In this document: piece after piece, positions 24,901 through 35,618 of the stretch
Layout of the letters: every line of letters begins with the position of its first letter
How positions within the stretch are numbered: the stretch's first letter is position 1
Assembly: GCA_009767595.1 (NCBI GenBank)
Contig: VSDK01025611.1
Span: 439,477-503,476 of the forward strand
Direction: 5' to 3'
DNA from: Symbiodinium kawagutii
Taxonomy: Eukaryota; Sar; Dinophyceae; Suessiales; Symbiodiniaceae
Length of the DNA stretch: 64,000 nt
The notes under the pieces: generated by a model
Databases searched by the model: none
What the model was told of the DNA's origin: nothing
What the model saw: the letters and a program-made list of their open reading frames with translations, nothing else
Translations under genes and position numbers: made by a program

Positions 24901-27900
24901 CGGAACGATCTCAGTGATGGGTGGAAACCGCCTACCAACAAAGTGATGACCCAACATGCTTCTTCCAACAACCATTGGTCAACCCGTGAAACTGCTGTCA
25001 TCACGCTTGCTAGCAACCTTCTATATCCAAATACTCTATGAATGGTATGTTTTTCAGCTCATTTACCTATCACATGACCCAGTTGCGTAGGTAAATATCC
25101 ACCATACCACTATAGCCACTAGTAGTGGAGTGCCTGGGCTACGCTCTTTCCAACCACCTGTTGCCACAGCATGCTGAAGCCCAAACGCCTTGGAAGCCTT
25201 CAGAATCCGCACGATTTGGCGAAACAGCAACCCGCGCTCGTCGTCGAAGGCCGGTTGGTCGCCCAGCGAGGAGAAGGGCTGGCAGGGAAAGCCGGCCACC
25301 AACAGATCCACTTCTGGGACTTGCGAATCTCCCACCTGGCTGTGATGGTTGGTAGTGCTTGGGGTGGCAATGAACCCAGGAATAGGTTGGTGCAAGGTGC
25401 TTGGGGTAATGATGATGAACTTGGGAACTCTGATGGTGGATGAAAGGTGATGTAATAATGGTGAGGGTTCAGAATCGTTGTCGTCATAGATAGTGATTAA
25501 GAATGGGTGAGGCTTGATAGAAGGTTCATGATGTTTATGCTTGATAAGAGGTAAATCATAATGGTTATACTGTTGCACATGTCAATATGTGTGGTCAATA
25601 ATGTCAATAACGATGATGTCACTAGCAATCATGAATCATGGTTGGTGCCACACAAAGCTCACTCTGTTTCTGTCCAGCAACAAATTGTAGTCACTAGTTG
25701 ATCCAGTTGAAAAATAAACTACCAAAAACCAGGGTTTCAACCATTGTAACCCGGTATAACTCCTATCTTGTTGAAACATTCTTTGACAAAAGAAGATTTC
25801 CAGAACAAAGATGTCTTCCCCAACCTCAACCAACACTAACCAACCAACATTGAACTTAACCCTCATTCACCCATCCCCCACCCCCACCTCCACCCCCCAC
25901 CCCCACCATCCCCACCCCCCATCCTCACCTCCACGATGTCTCCCAGCACCTTTGGCACGTCGCCGAAGTTCATCACGTAGAGCTCCCGCGTGAAGCGCTC
26001 GATCTCCGAGGCGAAGACGCAGCGGCCCCCGAGGGCCTCGAGCCCCAGGCGGAAGCCGCCGATGCCGCAGAAGAGCTCCGCGAAGGTGAAGCTGACCGCC
26101 GTGGAGGATGGGCCCCGGGGAGGGTGGCTATGGGGGGCCCCTGGGGATGGGCTTGAAACCCTGGAGTTTTTTTCCGGATTTTGGCCAACTTTTCGTGGGA
26201 AAAGCTGGGATTTTTGAAGGAAATGAGCCGAACATGAATCATTTGTTGATATAATTTGTCATTAACTTGTGAATAGTTGTTGGGAAAGACTTTTGAAACA
26301 AATAGTAACTATCAGTAAAAGAAAACCCTGGGCTTACAGCTAATCACCTCTATATGATTTTATAGATAAGAAAACACGCAACGTTTCACTCAATGTTTTC
26401 AACATGATTGCGATAAACCCGTGGTTTCCGTGGTGCTGGCCCATCATCCAACCAGGGTTCGTTCACAGGGCGGCACCTGGCAGGAAGCGGCGGCAAAGCT
26501 TCGATGGCAGCGGTTTGGGCATCGATTGCTGGCCTGGCAGCTTGGGGTGCTGGGCTTCGGGATCATCGAAGGGACTGCCGGGGGGCCAATGATTCAATAG
26601 CCACTAAACTGCCTAAAAACAATTGGTCATCAAGGCTTGAAGGGGATTATAAGAAACAATTGGGGTTTAACCAGCGGCTCAGAAGTGAGTAGAACAACAT
26701 CTCAACGAATACGCATTAGTCAGTTTATCCGAGGGATGGTTAGTATGGGTTTAGGATGTTGACCCACAACCATTACTTCAATTGGGGTTGAAAATCCATT
26801 CATCCAAAGTGCTCATTCGGCAAACAGGACAATCGACATGAAGGTGGGATATAGCAAAGGGCTTGTGATGATGCCAATCCTGGATTAATGGACCCCTGTT
26901 TGATCAATATTGGGGTATCCCCAAGTTCGCCGACTGGTTTCCCATTAAAACGGCTAACCCCCAATTCACAAACCTATGGAATTCACCTGTTTTTTTTGCC
27001 ATCACCCTCTGAAGGAGGCTAGCTGGGCCAAGGGCGAGTGTGGAATTCACCATCATTGTTGGTTATCATCCCCTTAACCTAAGGCTATAACCATATAACC
27101 CTTCTCAACCACATTTCACTCATACTCAACAACTCATCCGCCCATGACATGACCCCCACGGCCACCCACCATCCACCACCAGGTGCCCCCTCCCCCTGCG
27201 CCTCGCAGCCGCCTTGTGCCCTGGATGCCAGTCCGTCCAGGCCTGGGCCTTCGAGGGATGGCTGGAGTTCTGCTGCACCACCAGGGCCTTGCCCCTGGAA
27301 ATCAGCTGCTGGACCTCCTCCGGCAGCCGCTCCTGGTGGGTGGTGGGGCTGGACCCTGGGGGGTTGGGCTGCTAAGCAACCGGGGATGAGGGGTGGATCT
27401 GGATGAGGTGAGGGGTGAGCTATGGATGTCATCCAGGTGAGCTATGGACGATATCATCCATGATCACTTGAACCATCAATCTGCTGTGGGTAGTAGGGTC
27501 GACCCAGTATGGTTGAACCCGCCCAGTTTTCAACCAAACTAACTCATCAACTATCATGAAATCCAATCACACCACCACAAACCTCCATCTTTTTTGCGCA
27601 TCATCAACCCGCCATGGCTCCCCCAACCCCCGGTCCTCAGCCCCCGGCAGCAACGGTATGAAGCGCATGCCCCGGTGCTCGCCGCTGCTGATGCGTTCGA
27701 TGGGAATCCCCCAGCGCCCTTCGAGGTGCCAACGCCGCGGAATGCAGTCGCTTTCAGCCAGGGCTTCGTAGCTGCTCTCAACGTTCTGGGGGATCAGCAC
27801 CAACCTGGGTGCCATGGAGGGCTGGTGGGGGCCCCAGCCATGGGGTCCTGTTAACTGCTTGGTTGGCTCGTGGCTAGGGAAGTATAAAAGGCTAGTGCTG

Positions 27901-28187
27901 GATAGAAGTTGTTGTTTTTTTCTTTTTTAACTGGGCTGTTCAAAAGCTGGTAAAAGGTCTAAGGCCCTGGTGAACCCCCTCTTCCCACCTCAAGATCCCC
28001 CCAGGCTTGACCTATCCCAAGGCTTCTCCCCACCAGGGCGACCTATGCTGAACCACTGGGAGTGCTGCCAGGGCGCCCTGCCCGTTGCTGCACCCTGCTG
28101 CGTGGCACTTGAGGTTTCACCAGGTTGCCCATCCACGCGCGGCTGCAACGGCTCAAGCCCACCACCACGGGCAGCAAACATCGCCAT
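21902..28187 (-). CDS. DNA (cytosine-5)-methyltransferase, complete, 10 exons, about 582 residues
   Basis: Transfers methyl from S-adenosylmethionine to C5 of cytosine in DNA; expected in the nucleus. Exons: 28012-28187 (ATG at 28187), 27609-27804, 27202-27332, 26477-26574, 25929-26140, 25189-25335, 24348-24534, 23841-23975, about 23097-23361, 21902-22103 (stop TAG). Phases agree at all joins. Motifs in order: I, FAELFCGIGGFRLG; IV, AGFPCQPFS with the catalytic Cys; VI, FLLENVPGLL; VIII, QARKRVFFFG; target-recognition start, LHLRAVDFLQSEEEL; IX, RECARLMGFPDSY; X, YKMFGNAVCPPL. The catalytic part is about 370 residues. About 210 residues precede it (from MAMFAARGGG, with IPIERISSGEHRGMRF and RLPEEVQQLISRG) and match no domain I know. 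Donors are GT, GC and one GA (TCAG|GA). Exons 2 and 9 have the least certain 3' ends. No BAH, CXXC or zinc-finger motif is visible. Confidence 0.88.
22100..22440. repeat. Polypurine tract beside the last methyltransferase exon
   Basis: About 340 bp of nearly pure G and A on the plus strand, with a twice-used GAACTGAAGAGAAGGTGAGG block. On the transcribed strand this is a long polypyrimidine run directly upstream of the acceptor of exon 10. Confidence 0.85.
23633..23812. mobile_element. Family B element plus a partial second right end
   Basis: CTGGCTGGTGGTTTCAACCC at the left, AATCAAACCACCAGCCAG at 23714-23734, and the same right end again at 23772-23789. In the methyltransferase intron between exons 8 and 9. 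Confidence 0.8.
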
Positions 28188-29143
28188 GGCGGACGCCGGA
28201 GATGCAACATGTCATGGTGGCCACAGGGGGTTTGATGCGGGACTTGGGAGGTGTCATTGGGTTGGGGTGATTGGAAACATCGAGAAACCTTTGGTGTTGC
28301 CAACAATTAAAACAGATTCCTGTTGATTTTTCCGAGCACCATTTCTGGGATGGTGCTTGTTTTTGGGGAAACTTGGTTAACCTACTGGAAAGACTGCTGT
28401 GCTTGGATCACCATCCCTTGGGTTTGTATATTGAGCTTCAAAGGTGGGCTCATGTTGAACAAATTGATTGATGACTGATTGTTGAGAGGTCTTAGTCGCT
28501 TTCAACTGTCCAACATCGGCATCTTTGGAAAAAAACAGCCAAANNNNNNNNNNTTTCAGCAGGATTGTCCATGTCACTGATTGCTTGCCCCTGCTCACGA
28601 TGTAAAGGACCAAGTGAGATGCAATTCATGCCTTAGAATGTTTCACTGATTTTGACATGTCCGTGCCTGGAATACCAAGACCCTAAAGAACTGTTGACTC
28701 CCAAAACTGTACAAAAATCGATCATTGAATCATTGTTGTTCGGTCGATTTGTAGATTGGAGTGGTTGGAGGGTTGTCACCAGCAGCAACTGAAGTGTCAT
28801 GTCGACGTCCTGTTGCCTTGAGAATTGACAGCTTCAGCTGCTGAACTCTATTCAAATGATCGTCCGCGAGTCACCGGTCGGTAATTACCCTTTCCGTGGT
28901 TGAACATAACATTGCTAATCAACAGCTAATGATGGTACACGCAGCTAATAGCGGCATTTATATTCTAATGATGCTGAATAACCACCTCACAATGGTTGAA
29001 AAACAACCAACATCAACCAACTATAACAACAAATCATTTGTCATTTCCTAAGTTCACCTTTTGGGGATGGGGGCCCATTTTCGAGCCATGTTACCCTAAA
29101 GGGTGACCATGTCGATTGACTTGGGACCATCTCACATGCCTAG
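28188..29143. other. Spacer upstream of the methyltransferase start
   Basis: AT-rich, with one assembly gap of ten N. No promoter motif such as a TATA box is recognisable, as expected in dinoflagellates. It probably contains the end of this transcription unit and the 3' region of the next gene upstream. Confidence 0.4.
28544..28553. other. Assembly gap, 10 N
   Basis: Run of ten N in the spacer upstream of the methyltransferase gene; true length unknown. Confidence 0.99.
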
Positions 29144-29206
29144 GCGGCATGACCCCAACCGACTTCCACCAGTGGCAGCGGCAGTTCCTGGTGGATCAGC
29201 TGATAG
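29144..29206. other. Coding-like patch of unclear strand
   Basis: On the plus strand it is bounded by TAG at the left and GTTCTA at the right, with 20 codons of very high third-position GC: GMTPTDFHQWQRQFLVDQLI. On the minus strand the same DNA reads LIHQELPLPLVEV between a CAG acceptor and a GT donor. The plus reading would be the only plus-strand exon in the window; the minus reading would fit the gene array. Confidence 0.4.
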
Positions 29207-29934
29207 GTTCTACGGGTCAATGCTTTTCCCATGGAGTAATGCCAAAAAAGGCAAAGCATCACGGCTTCCCCAGCTTTTTTTTTTTTTTGCAAGGGCTTCT
29301 CAGAGGATTTGCCCTACTACTGGCCTACACGTTTCATGTAGGCAGCGCTGCGCCATCTCTAGAGGGGCTCCCTGCTGAAAGTGCAGTTGCTACAATAACC
29401 CATCGTTAGCCTATGACTCCCCGCACCTATCCAGCAATAGCCGGCGTCCCCGCTAAAGGTGCATGGCACTGCTCGATTGCTAGCTCGACTGGGTTGGATC
29501 AACAAAAAATGCCACCAATCATCAGGGTCAGTCATGATTGTAGCATCAATGTGGATTAATCCATCATCAAACTACTACTAACCAACATCAAATCGCCATA
29601 AAACCATCACAAAAACCATTATATATACATGCCCCAAAAAATGTTCCTCATCGCCATCAGAAACCACTATAAAACCCAACAATTGCCGGCATAAAACCTC
29701 ATCATCATGAAACAACCAGTACACCACTAACCAACATTAAACCATCCTGTAACCACCATCAAAACCACTCATTGCCACCATCAAAGCCATTTTAAAGCCA
29801 TTAAATGCCACCCCAAAAGGCAATCAAATCCCACCATAAAAACAACTAAATGCCACCCTAAAAACCACCCACAAACAGCACCATTCACCACCTAACCTCC
29901 TGGCATTTCCCAGTGGATCCAGCTCCAGCCCAAG

Positions 29935-30572
29935 TCACAGGGAGGACTCCAACAAGCTCTGCTTCTCGTGAAGCAGCTGTCGTAGGAGATCCTGAAGGCA
30001 GCAACAGATGCAGGGAGTGGAAATCCAACAAGGGTTAAACGAAGGGTTTTGAGGATGGTTGGTGAATGGTTGGGGAATGGTTGGGGGATGATTGCTGAAT
30101 GGTAAATGGTAAGGGGTTATAACCATTAAATTTCTTAAACATGGTTAGTGAATGGTTTGCCATCTGACCAATAGAACTCAAAAAATCTACAACATCTCGC
30201 CATGCACGGCAAAGCTGGGGCTTCTGCAACATTGGCATCGTTATTTACCACCATTGCCAACACTACTGATTTGTTTCTTCCTTTATTGATCAATATGTGT
30301 TCTCATTAGTACTTTCAATGGGCAACCATGATTAATTAAATGGGCCAACAACTATTGAGAAATGTTAATCATTCTATAGATGCTTTACCAGGAATAATTC
30401 ACAGTTCTCAAACCACCACCATTGTCCATCACCGTCACCGTCCATCAGCGTCACCTGATCCGTAGCCCCCCCCACCAGGGCCGCCCTTCGCTGGCGCCTC
30501 CTTCTCGAATTCGGAACTCTGTCTCGCGCGAGGCGGAGGGGCCTGCAGAAAACTGTGCTTGGTCATGCCCAT
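29935..30572 (-). CDS. Small three-exon gene, 65-residue protein, unknown
   Basis: Exons 30455-30572 (ATG at 30572), 30202-30224 and 29935-29991 (stop TGA). Phases agree at both joins: GT donor after exon 1 (ATCAG|GTGACG), GC donor after the 23-bp exon 2 (GCATG|GCGAG). The protein starts MGMTKHSFLQAPPPRARQ, passes through a glycine-rich turn (GGPGGGGYGS), then EAPALPCM, and ends in a leucine-rich helix (LLRQLLHEKQSLLE). No transmembrane segment. No family recognised. Its start and stop lie inside a 640-bp stretch, so the gene is complete as drawn. An alternative is that these are the last exons of a longer gene, with the first ATG internal. Confidence 0.55.
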
Positions 30573-32329
30573 GAAGGGTTAATACGACGGTGTCATAGCT
30601 ACCCTAAAAATGGTCATAGCTACCTTTAACATCCTTTAATGGTTTTTGGCTTCTTGAAAAGGAAGTACCGCAAAAATTGATAAAAATGGATCATCATCTA
30701 ATGCTTTGAATCGTTGATATATTGAATGATTTTGGGGGTCCCTTGTTTCGAGAAAAACCCATATGCTAACCCTATGCTTCCAGTCAGCATTAAAGAGTAC
30801 GAAACCAACCCCAGTTACAACAATGGTAGATACCAGCTGGTTACCCACTGTTTCATGGCATAGGGGTTGATACCAAGTCCAAGTATGTTTAACTGGATAA
30901 TGCTTGCTAAGGTTATAACTGAGTACCGCTTATGGATACTTACGTTCAATATAAGTAGCTTGCCAAGTGCTGATTGACTATAACCACATTCAGCAAAAAC
31001 AGTTCCAAAAAGTTCCCAGCTCGTGTCCATCGATATTTGCAAATATTGAGGGCACTTTCATGGATAGCCATGGTTTCTACAATAACTCGGACCTGTTCCT
31101 CGTGTGGGAACGACACAGGCACTTTTGCGACCAATGAAAGGAACCACTTTGAACAAACTTCGTTTGAAAAAACTGGCTGTTTCAAGCAAGAATGGTGTGA
31201 ACAAACTCTATGAAATGTTTTCTTTCAGAAAAAAACACCTCAAATGCAATCGCAGCTTGTTCGTCACCAAAAAATACAACGCGCGCATGGGCGCCCTATT
31301 TTACACCAAGGAATAACTGAGTTGGCAGCAAAAATCAGCTGTGTCATCCATTGATTTTATGGCCGGCGCAGTGCATTTTAGCACTGTGTGTGAACTAACA
31401 GGTTCATAGCTACCTACATCATGCTCTACCCTACGAACTGTTTATCAGTGCCTATCCTATCGGCACTTTTCCCCACACTTCAGGCTTTCAAACCATCATC
31501 CTTAAGATATTGCTTGTCAATTGGTTTCTATCATTTCTTTGCTTAAAAAAACTATTTTAGTTGGTTAGAAACATAATTGTCTATCATGTCTATCCTTAGA
31601 CCTACTACTTTGCATCATAAATCAGTAAACCACCAGTAAACCATCTAGCCATGGTGGATTTTCCATGCAACCAGCTTAGTTCACCACAGGGCCCTTAGCA
31701 TAGCCCAAACCCTGATTTCTCCTAGCAGCAGCCCACCCGCCTTGAATCGAATCAAGGCTTGCTCGGTAGAGTCCTGGTCGGCTGTGAACTTCGCTCACTT
31801 GGCCCCCCCTCTACTGGACTAACCTGGTTCCGTGGAAAGTCCGCCATTGATGGCTGGTTTGTATTGGAAAAAATGTGGAACATCTGATAATTGTGCCGTG
31901 TTAAGCTGTAAAGAACAGTGATTGTCCATATCTCGGCTAGTTTGCTAAATGGACACCAGGTATAATGAAACTCCTGTGTCAAATGGCGTTTTTTGATCAA
32001 CCCAGGGGGCACCACTTGGTGACAAAGGCTGAATGACATATTTTACCGCCTATTTTTAAGCCATTTACGATTTGCTGATTGGCCAAGTTGTCGAACCAGT
32101 GTTGTGAAATGGCCTCCGAACCAACAACTCCCTGAACTGCTTGCGACTCTACAAGTGGAAGCTAGCTGTCAAAGCATCCCAGGCTGGGAAAGCACTAGGG
32201 GAAGCTACAGATGCCTCTCCGTAGTGAAGATGGTTGATGCATAGGCTGGGGAAAAAGGAGGCTTAGATGCCTTAGATGCCTTAGATGGTAGGCTCTGATG
32301 ATGACTAGCAGTTGAAAATGCTCGAGCTT
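30573..32329. other. Gene-poor stretch with repeats
   Basis: Contains family C and D inverted-repeat copies and half of a family A element (about 30716-30766). A minus-strand frame at 30946-31185 (FPHEEQVRVIVETMAIHES, then NICKYRWTRAGNFLELF) reads smoothly but has AT-rich codons unlike the other exons. It might be an old coding remnant; no function assigned. Confidence 0.3.
30776..30880. mobile_element. Family C element
   Basis: Carries AACCCCAGTTACAACAATGG then TAGATACCAGCTGGTTACCC, matching copies at 48.3 and 32.7 kb. Confidence 0.65.
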
Positions 32330-32520
32330 CAGAAGGGTCCAGTGATGCTGGCTCGCCTCATGGGAACGATGCTCGACGCCCAAGCTGCCCCAAGTTCCCA
32401 TGGCCTCGCCCACACCAGCATCGTAGCCGGGGAAGGCATCTTCATGAAACCAATGTCTATCCAAATCCGACGGCAACGGCCAGGTGCCATGATGCACCTT
32501 GGATGACATCAAGCAGCTTG
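32330..32520 (-). other. Coding-like patch, minus strand favoured
   Basis: Open frame with many G-starting codons: WPLPSDLDRHWFHEDAFPGY, then VGEAMGTWGSLGVEHRSHEA. The plus strand is also open here (LELQKGPVMLARLMGTMLDA). The minus frame is favoured by codon pattern and by the direction of all neighbours. No family recognised, splice ends not fixed. Confidence 0.4.
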
Positions 32521-32694
32521 AGGAGAAGTGCCTGCAATGAAAAACCATTACAAACGGCACACATACTTTCCTGGAAACTAACAGTTCACCGTAATTATAC
32601 CAAATGGGTATCCCAAGTGCGGACAATTGATGTTCCAACACTTGTCTTCTGGGGGCCTGGCTATTTCTAGGAAGTGCATACGTCACACTCAAAC

Positions 32695-32815
32695 CCTTTG
32701 CTTCCAGTTGCCGTGAAATAGGGGCTGGTTACCATGAAAAGTAGGCAACCAGCTGGTTTCTACCATTGTTGTGACCAAAGCTGGTCACCTACTATATTGG
32801 TGACTGGAAGCATCG
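32695..32815. mobile_element. Family C element, with both ends
   Basis: CCTTTGCTTCCAGTTGCC at the left and GTGACTGGAAGCATCGG at the right form inverted ends; the middle has CAACCAGCTGGTTTCTACCA and TTGTTGTGACC. Confidence 0.7.
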
Positions 32816-32817
32816 GG

Positions 32818-32905
32818 AAAAGAAAGGACAGCATCGCCATGGCAAGAGACGTCCAAATGCTCTGGCAAAGCCAGATCGCCATCCTGACCATCCTGAGCTG
32901 ATGGT
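32818..32905 (-). other. Exon candidate, unknown
   Basis: One of three open minus-strand frames has a marked G-start codon pattern: AQDGQDGDLALPEHLDVS, then CHGDAVLSFPDASS. Its 3' end runs into a family C inverted-repeat element, whose GCTTCCAGT end may supply the splice region. No family recognised. Confidence 0.4.
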
Positions 32906-33239
32906 TGGTACACTGGGCACCACGGGGCCAAGCAACAAATACAGCACATACACGCAGTAAATTTTCCCAACCAATCACGACCCAAGGTTCATACCCTTAA
33001 CAGCCATTCATTCCAGAGAGCCAACAAGATCCGTTCATGACCAGTATGAACTATCATTATTTGTTTTTTCTTCTTCGGCTCAACCATCAGGAACTTCATC
33101 AACCGTAACTTGCGACCAACCACGCAGTTCTTAGTCATTCGCAAGCAATGGCAACCATCAAAAAGACCATCAAAAACCAGCCAATAACCATCAAAATACC
33201 ATCAAAACCACCATCAATGAACCTCAACCCAACCAGCCA

Positions 33240-33430
33240 CCCCCCCACCCACCCACCAACCCACCCAGCCCGCAGGGCCCAGCCACTGAGCCCCCCGAAT
33301 TTAGAGAGCTTTGCGCAGGGTAGATGGGCGGCCCGCTCCAAAGGCCCAGGGGAATCTCAGGGCTATGACCCTCCTAGCAGCGCTGTAGGACAGCCCTGGG
33401 GTCCAGCCGGGGGTGACATGTGAGGACAAC
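33240..33430. other. GC-rich patch open in several frames
   Basis: Minus-strand frames include SSHVTPGWTPGLSYSAAR with a stop after LRKAL, and another with LPCAKLSKFGGLSGWALR. A plus frame is open as well. Probably holds an exon, but frame and strand cannot be chosen by eye. Confidence 0.25.
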
Positions 33431-34129
33431 TCGGAATTCCCAATGTCGTAAGGTTTTTGTCCAATGTGGTCCAATGTGGTTGACATGTTTTGTAATTTTG
33501 TAAGGCATTGAAGTTGATGGGCTTCAATATGCTTCAATGTGAAGTTGAAGGTCATTCCAAGAGTATTGATTATCATGAAGTTACACATGTGCTTCTTAGA
33601 TTATTACCATCAAGCTTCATCTATGTATACATGCTTTTCTATCAAGCACAAGGGGGTATTCATCCGTCAATTCGTGTGGAAAATGCATAAATAGTTCGAG
33701 ATCTAGCCAACGTGCTGTGGAGACAGGTCAGCACAACGTGAAGGATTTCACATACCACGAACAGGGGAAGTCACCAAAACTCAACTCAACCCTGCTGTTT
33801 GTTGGCTGCCATATACCTTCCTTATGGATCATGGAGCCACTCCAGTGCAAACATGTTCATCGCCACCAGCTGCAGGGTGTGTCAACAGGACATGCTTGGC
33901 ACTATGACTTCAAGTGGGATCTGAAGCTCCCGAAAAAAAACACATGGACACCTAGCTCCTATGGTGTGCAGCCCCAGCCCTAGCAGTTTCGCATGGAGAC
34001 TTGGCCAGTTTGGATCATCACAGTCTGAGGGTTTCCCAACCTTTCCCCTGGTGAGTACCACTACTGAGCAAGTTCCAAGCCCTACGTGGCCACCCTCATG
34101 GGCCCTGCCTGAAACAAAGGCACCGTCAC

Positions 34130-34178
34130 CTTCCTCTTCCCGGGCCTTGGGAGCCGGGAACCGCGGGAACCGTTTGTG
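34130..34178 (-). other. Exon candidate, basic then acidic
   Basis: Between an AG acceptor (CTGAAG) and a GAAG|GTGACG donor, 16 codons read HKRFPRFPAPKAREEE with high third-position GC. Unknown protein; same strand as all neighbours. Confidence 0.4.
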
Positions 34179-34266
34179 CTTCAGGTGGGTAGGTACACCA
34201 GTTAGCTAAGAGAAGGCATGATATAGGTGGGTAGCTCACTGTATCTTCCATACTTTGCTACAGCAG

Positions 34267-34644
34267 CTAGGTGAGATAGACTTGTATGTAGGCAGGTTGA
34301 AGACTGAGGAATCTAACCCGGGCGGGCACCAGCCCGTAGAGCAAGAAGGAAACTATGTAAAATAATGTAGGGTTTCCTTGGCGTTTGACTGGAACATGTT
34401 GTAAGGTTTGGTAGCGAGCAATCCACCTTTCTAGGTCGAAATTCTTCACAAACCAGCTGACTGCATGGTGTATCCCAGGGGTATTCACACGCATGCATTC
34501 ACCAAGCAACCCAACCATCACCCCATCAACCAGTTCGCTGATGGGAAGTCGATTGGAAACCCATTTCTGGGCATCGGCCTCAGTGGCGATTCCTCTCATG
34601 AGTGATGAAAATCGCTTGGACGTCAAGTTGACTTCGTAACCCAT
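34267..34644 (-). other. Open frame of 125 codons, possible exon, unknown
   Basis: Reads MGYEVNLTSKRFSSLMRG, then EADAQKWVSNRLPISELVDG, then HHAVSWFVKNFDLERWIARY. The composition is like a real globular protein, with several W and F residues, but third positions are not especially GC. It could be a terminal exon of the FN3 gene, a separate gene, or the remnant of a mobile element. No family recognised. Confidence 0.4.
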
Positions 34645-34689
34645 AGCCCAAATAACACCTTACCCTTCAGGGAAACAAATCATTTCAAG

Positions 34690-34775
34690 GACTTGGTGGC
34701 TTATAAGCCCCTTTTTAAAACTCCAATTTCTAGTGGATATGTGGTAAATCAATCTTATCTCAACAAAAAGGCAAA
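34690..34775. repeat. Dispersed repeat F, copy 1
   Basis: GGACTTGGTGGCTTATAAGC, then TAGTGGATATGTGGTAAATC and AATCTTATCTCAA, about 80 percent like 49678-49765. Confidence 0.8.
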
Positions 34776-34904
34776 ATACTAAACATTCGTCCTCTACTTC
34801 AAGTAACAACCCCAAAAACTTCGCTAGTATGGGGATCTAAGCAGCTCAAAATCTAAGTTGGTGGCTAGAAACCAGCTGAACCATACAACATCAGCCTAGC
34901 TTTG

Positions 34905-34986
34905 TAACCGAGCGACTCGTTGATGGTCATGGTGAGCAAGTTGCCGTTGGCACCGGATTGAGGCCACATGCTGGCGCCAAAATGGC
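34905..34986 (-). other. Exon candidate, unknown
   Basis: After a TTGAG acceptor the frame HFGASMWPQSGANGNLL, then TMTINESLGYK, has about 80 percent G or C at third positions. It ends at AAA|GC, a possible GC donor. Two other frames are open over part of the patch. It may continue the FN3 gene just upstream. Confidence 0.4.
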
Positions 34987-35370
34987 CTCAACTTCGGCTG
35001 AGCATAGACCAGCTGCTTGGCTGTTCCAGCCACGGTTTCAGGGGCATTTTCTTGGAGGTTGGTGGTGCTTGGTGAGCGCACAGCCATCACTCACAGGGGC
35101 CAAGTAAGGATGACTAGTAAGGATTGATTGACTGTTCATGCTTGGCTATTGACCACTATGATTGTTAATATGACTATGAACTACTATTATCACTACATGC
35201 CTAGTATGACTATTAATGGTTTATTGATGGACAATCCAGCTGTTACCAATGGTCTCCATCATTTTTTATCGTTAATTGCGGTGCCTCCGATCCAAACCTA
35301 AGAAAGTAAGGGTCTGTTTCTTACGGTGTGCTGGCTGCTGGTACTCAATAATTTTCACCGCGTGCACTCA

Positions 35371-35540
35371 CCCCAACCAAACAACATCAAACATCATCAA
35401 ACCAAACCACCCCCAACCCAACCAACATCAAACATCATCAAACCAAACCACCCCCAACCCAACCAACATCAAACATCATCAAACCAAACCACCCCCCCAA
35501 CCAACATCAACCATCATCAAACCAAACCACCCCCCCAACC
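35371..35540. repeat. About 43-bp tandem repeat, 4 copies
   Basis: Copies of CAACATCAAACATCATCAAA followed by CCAAACCACCCCC, decaying at the right edge. Lies just after the FN3 exon at 35619-35724. Confidence 0.9.
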
Positions 35541-35618
35541 ACACCAACCAACCAACATCAAACCCAACCTGCCCAACCCACCATGACCCCCACCCACCAT
35601 CCACCAGGGCCCTGCTAC

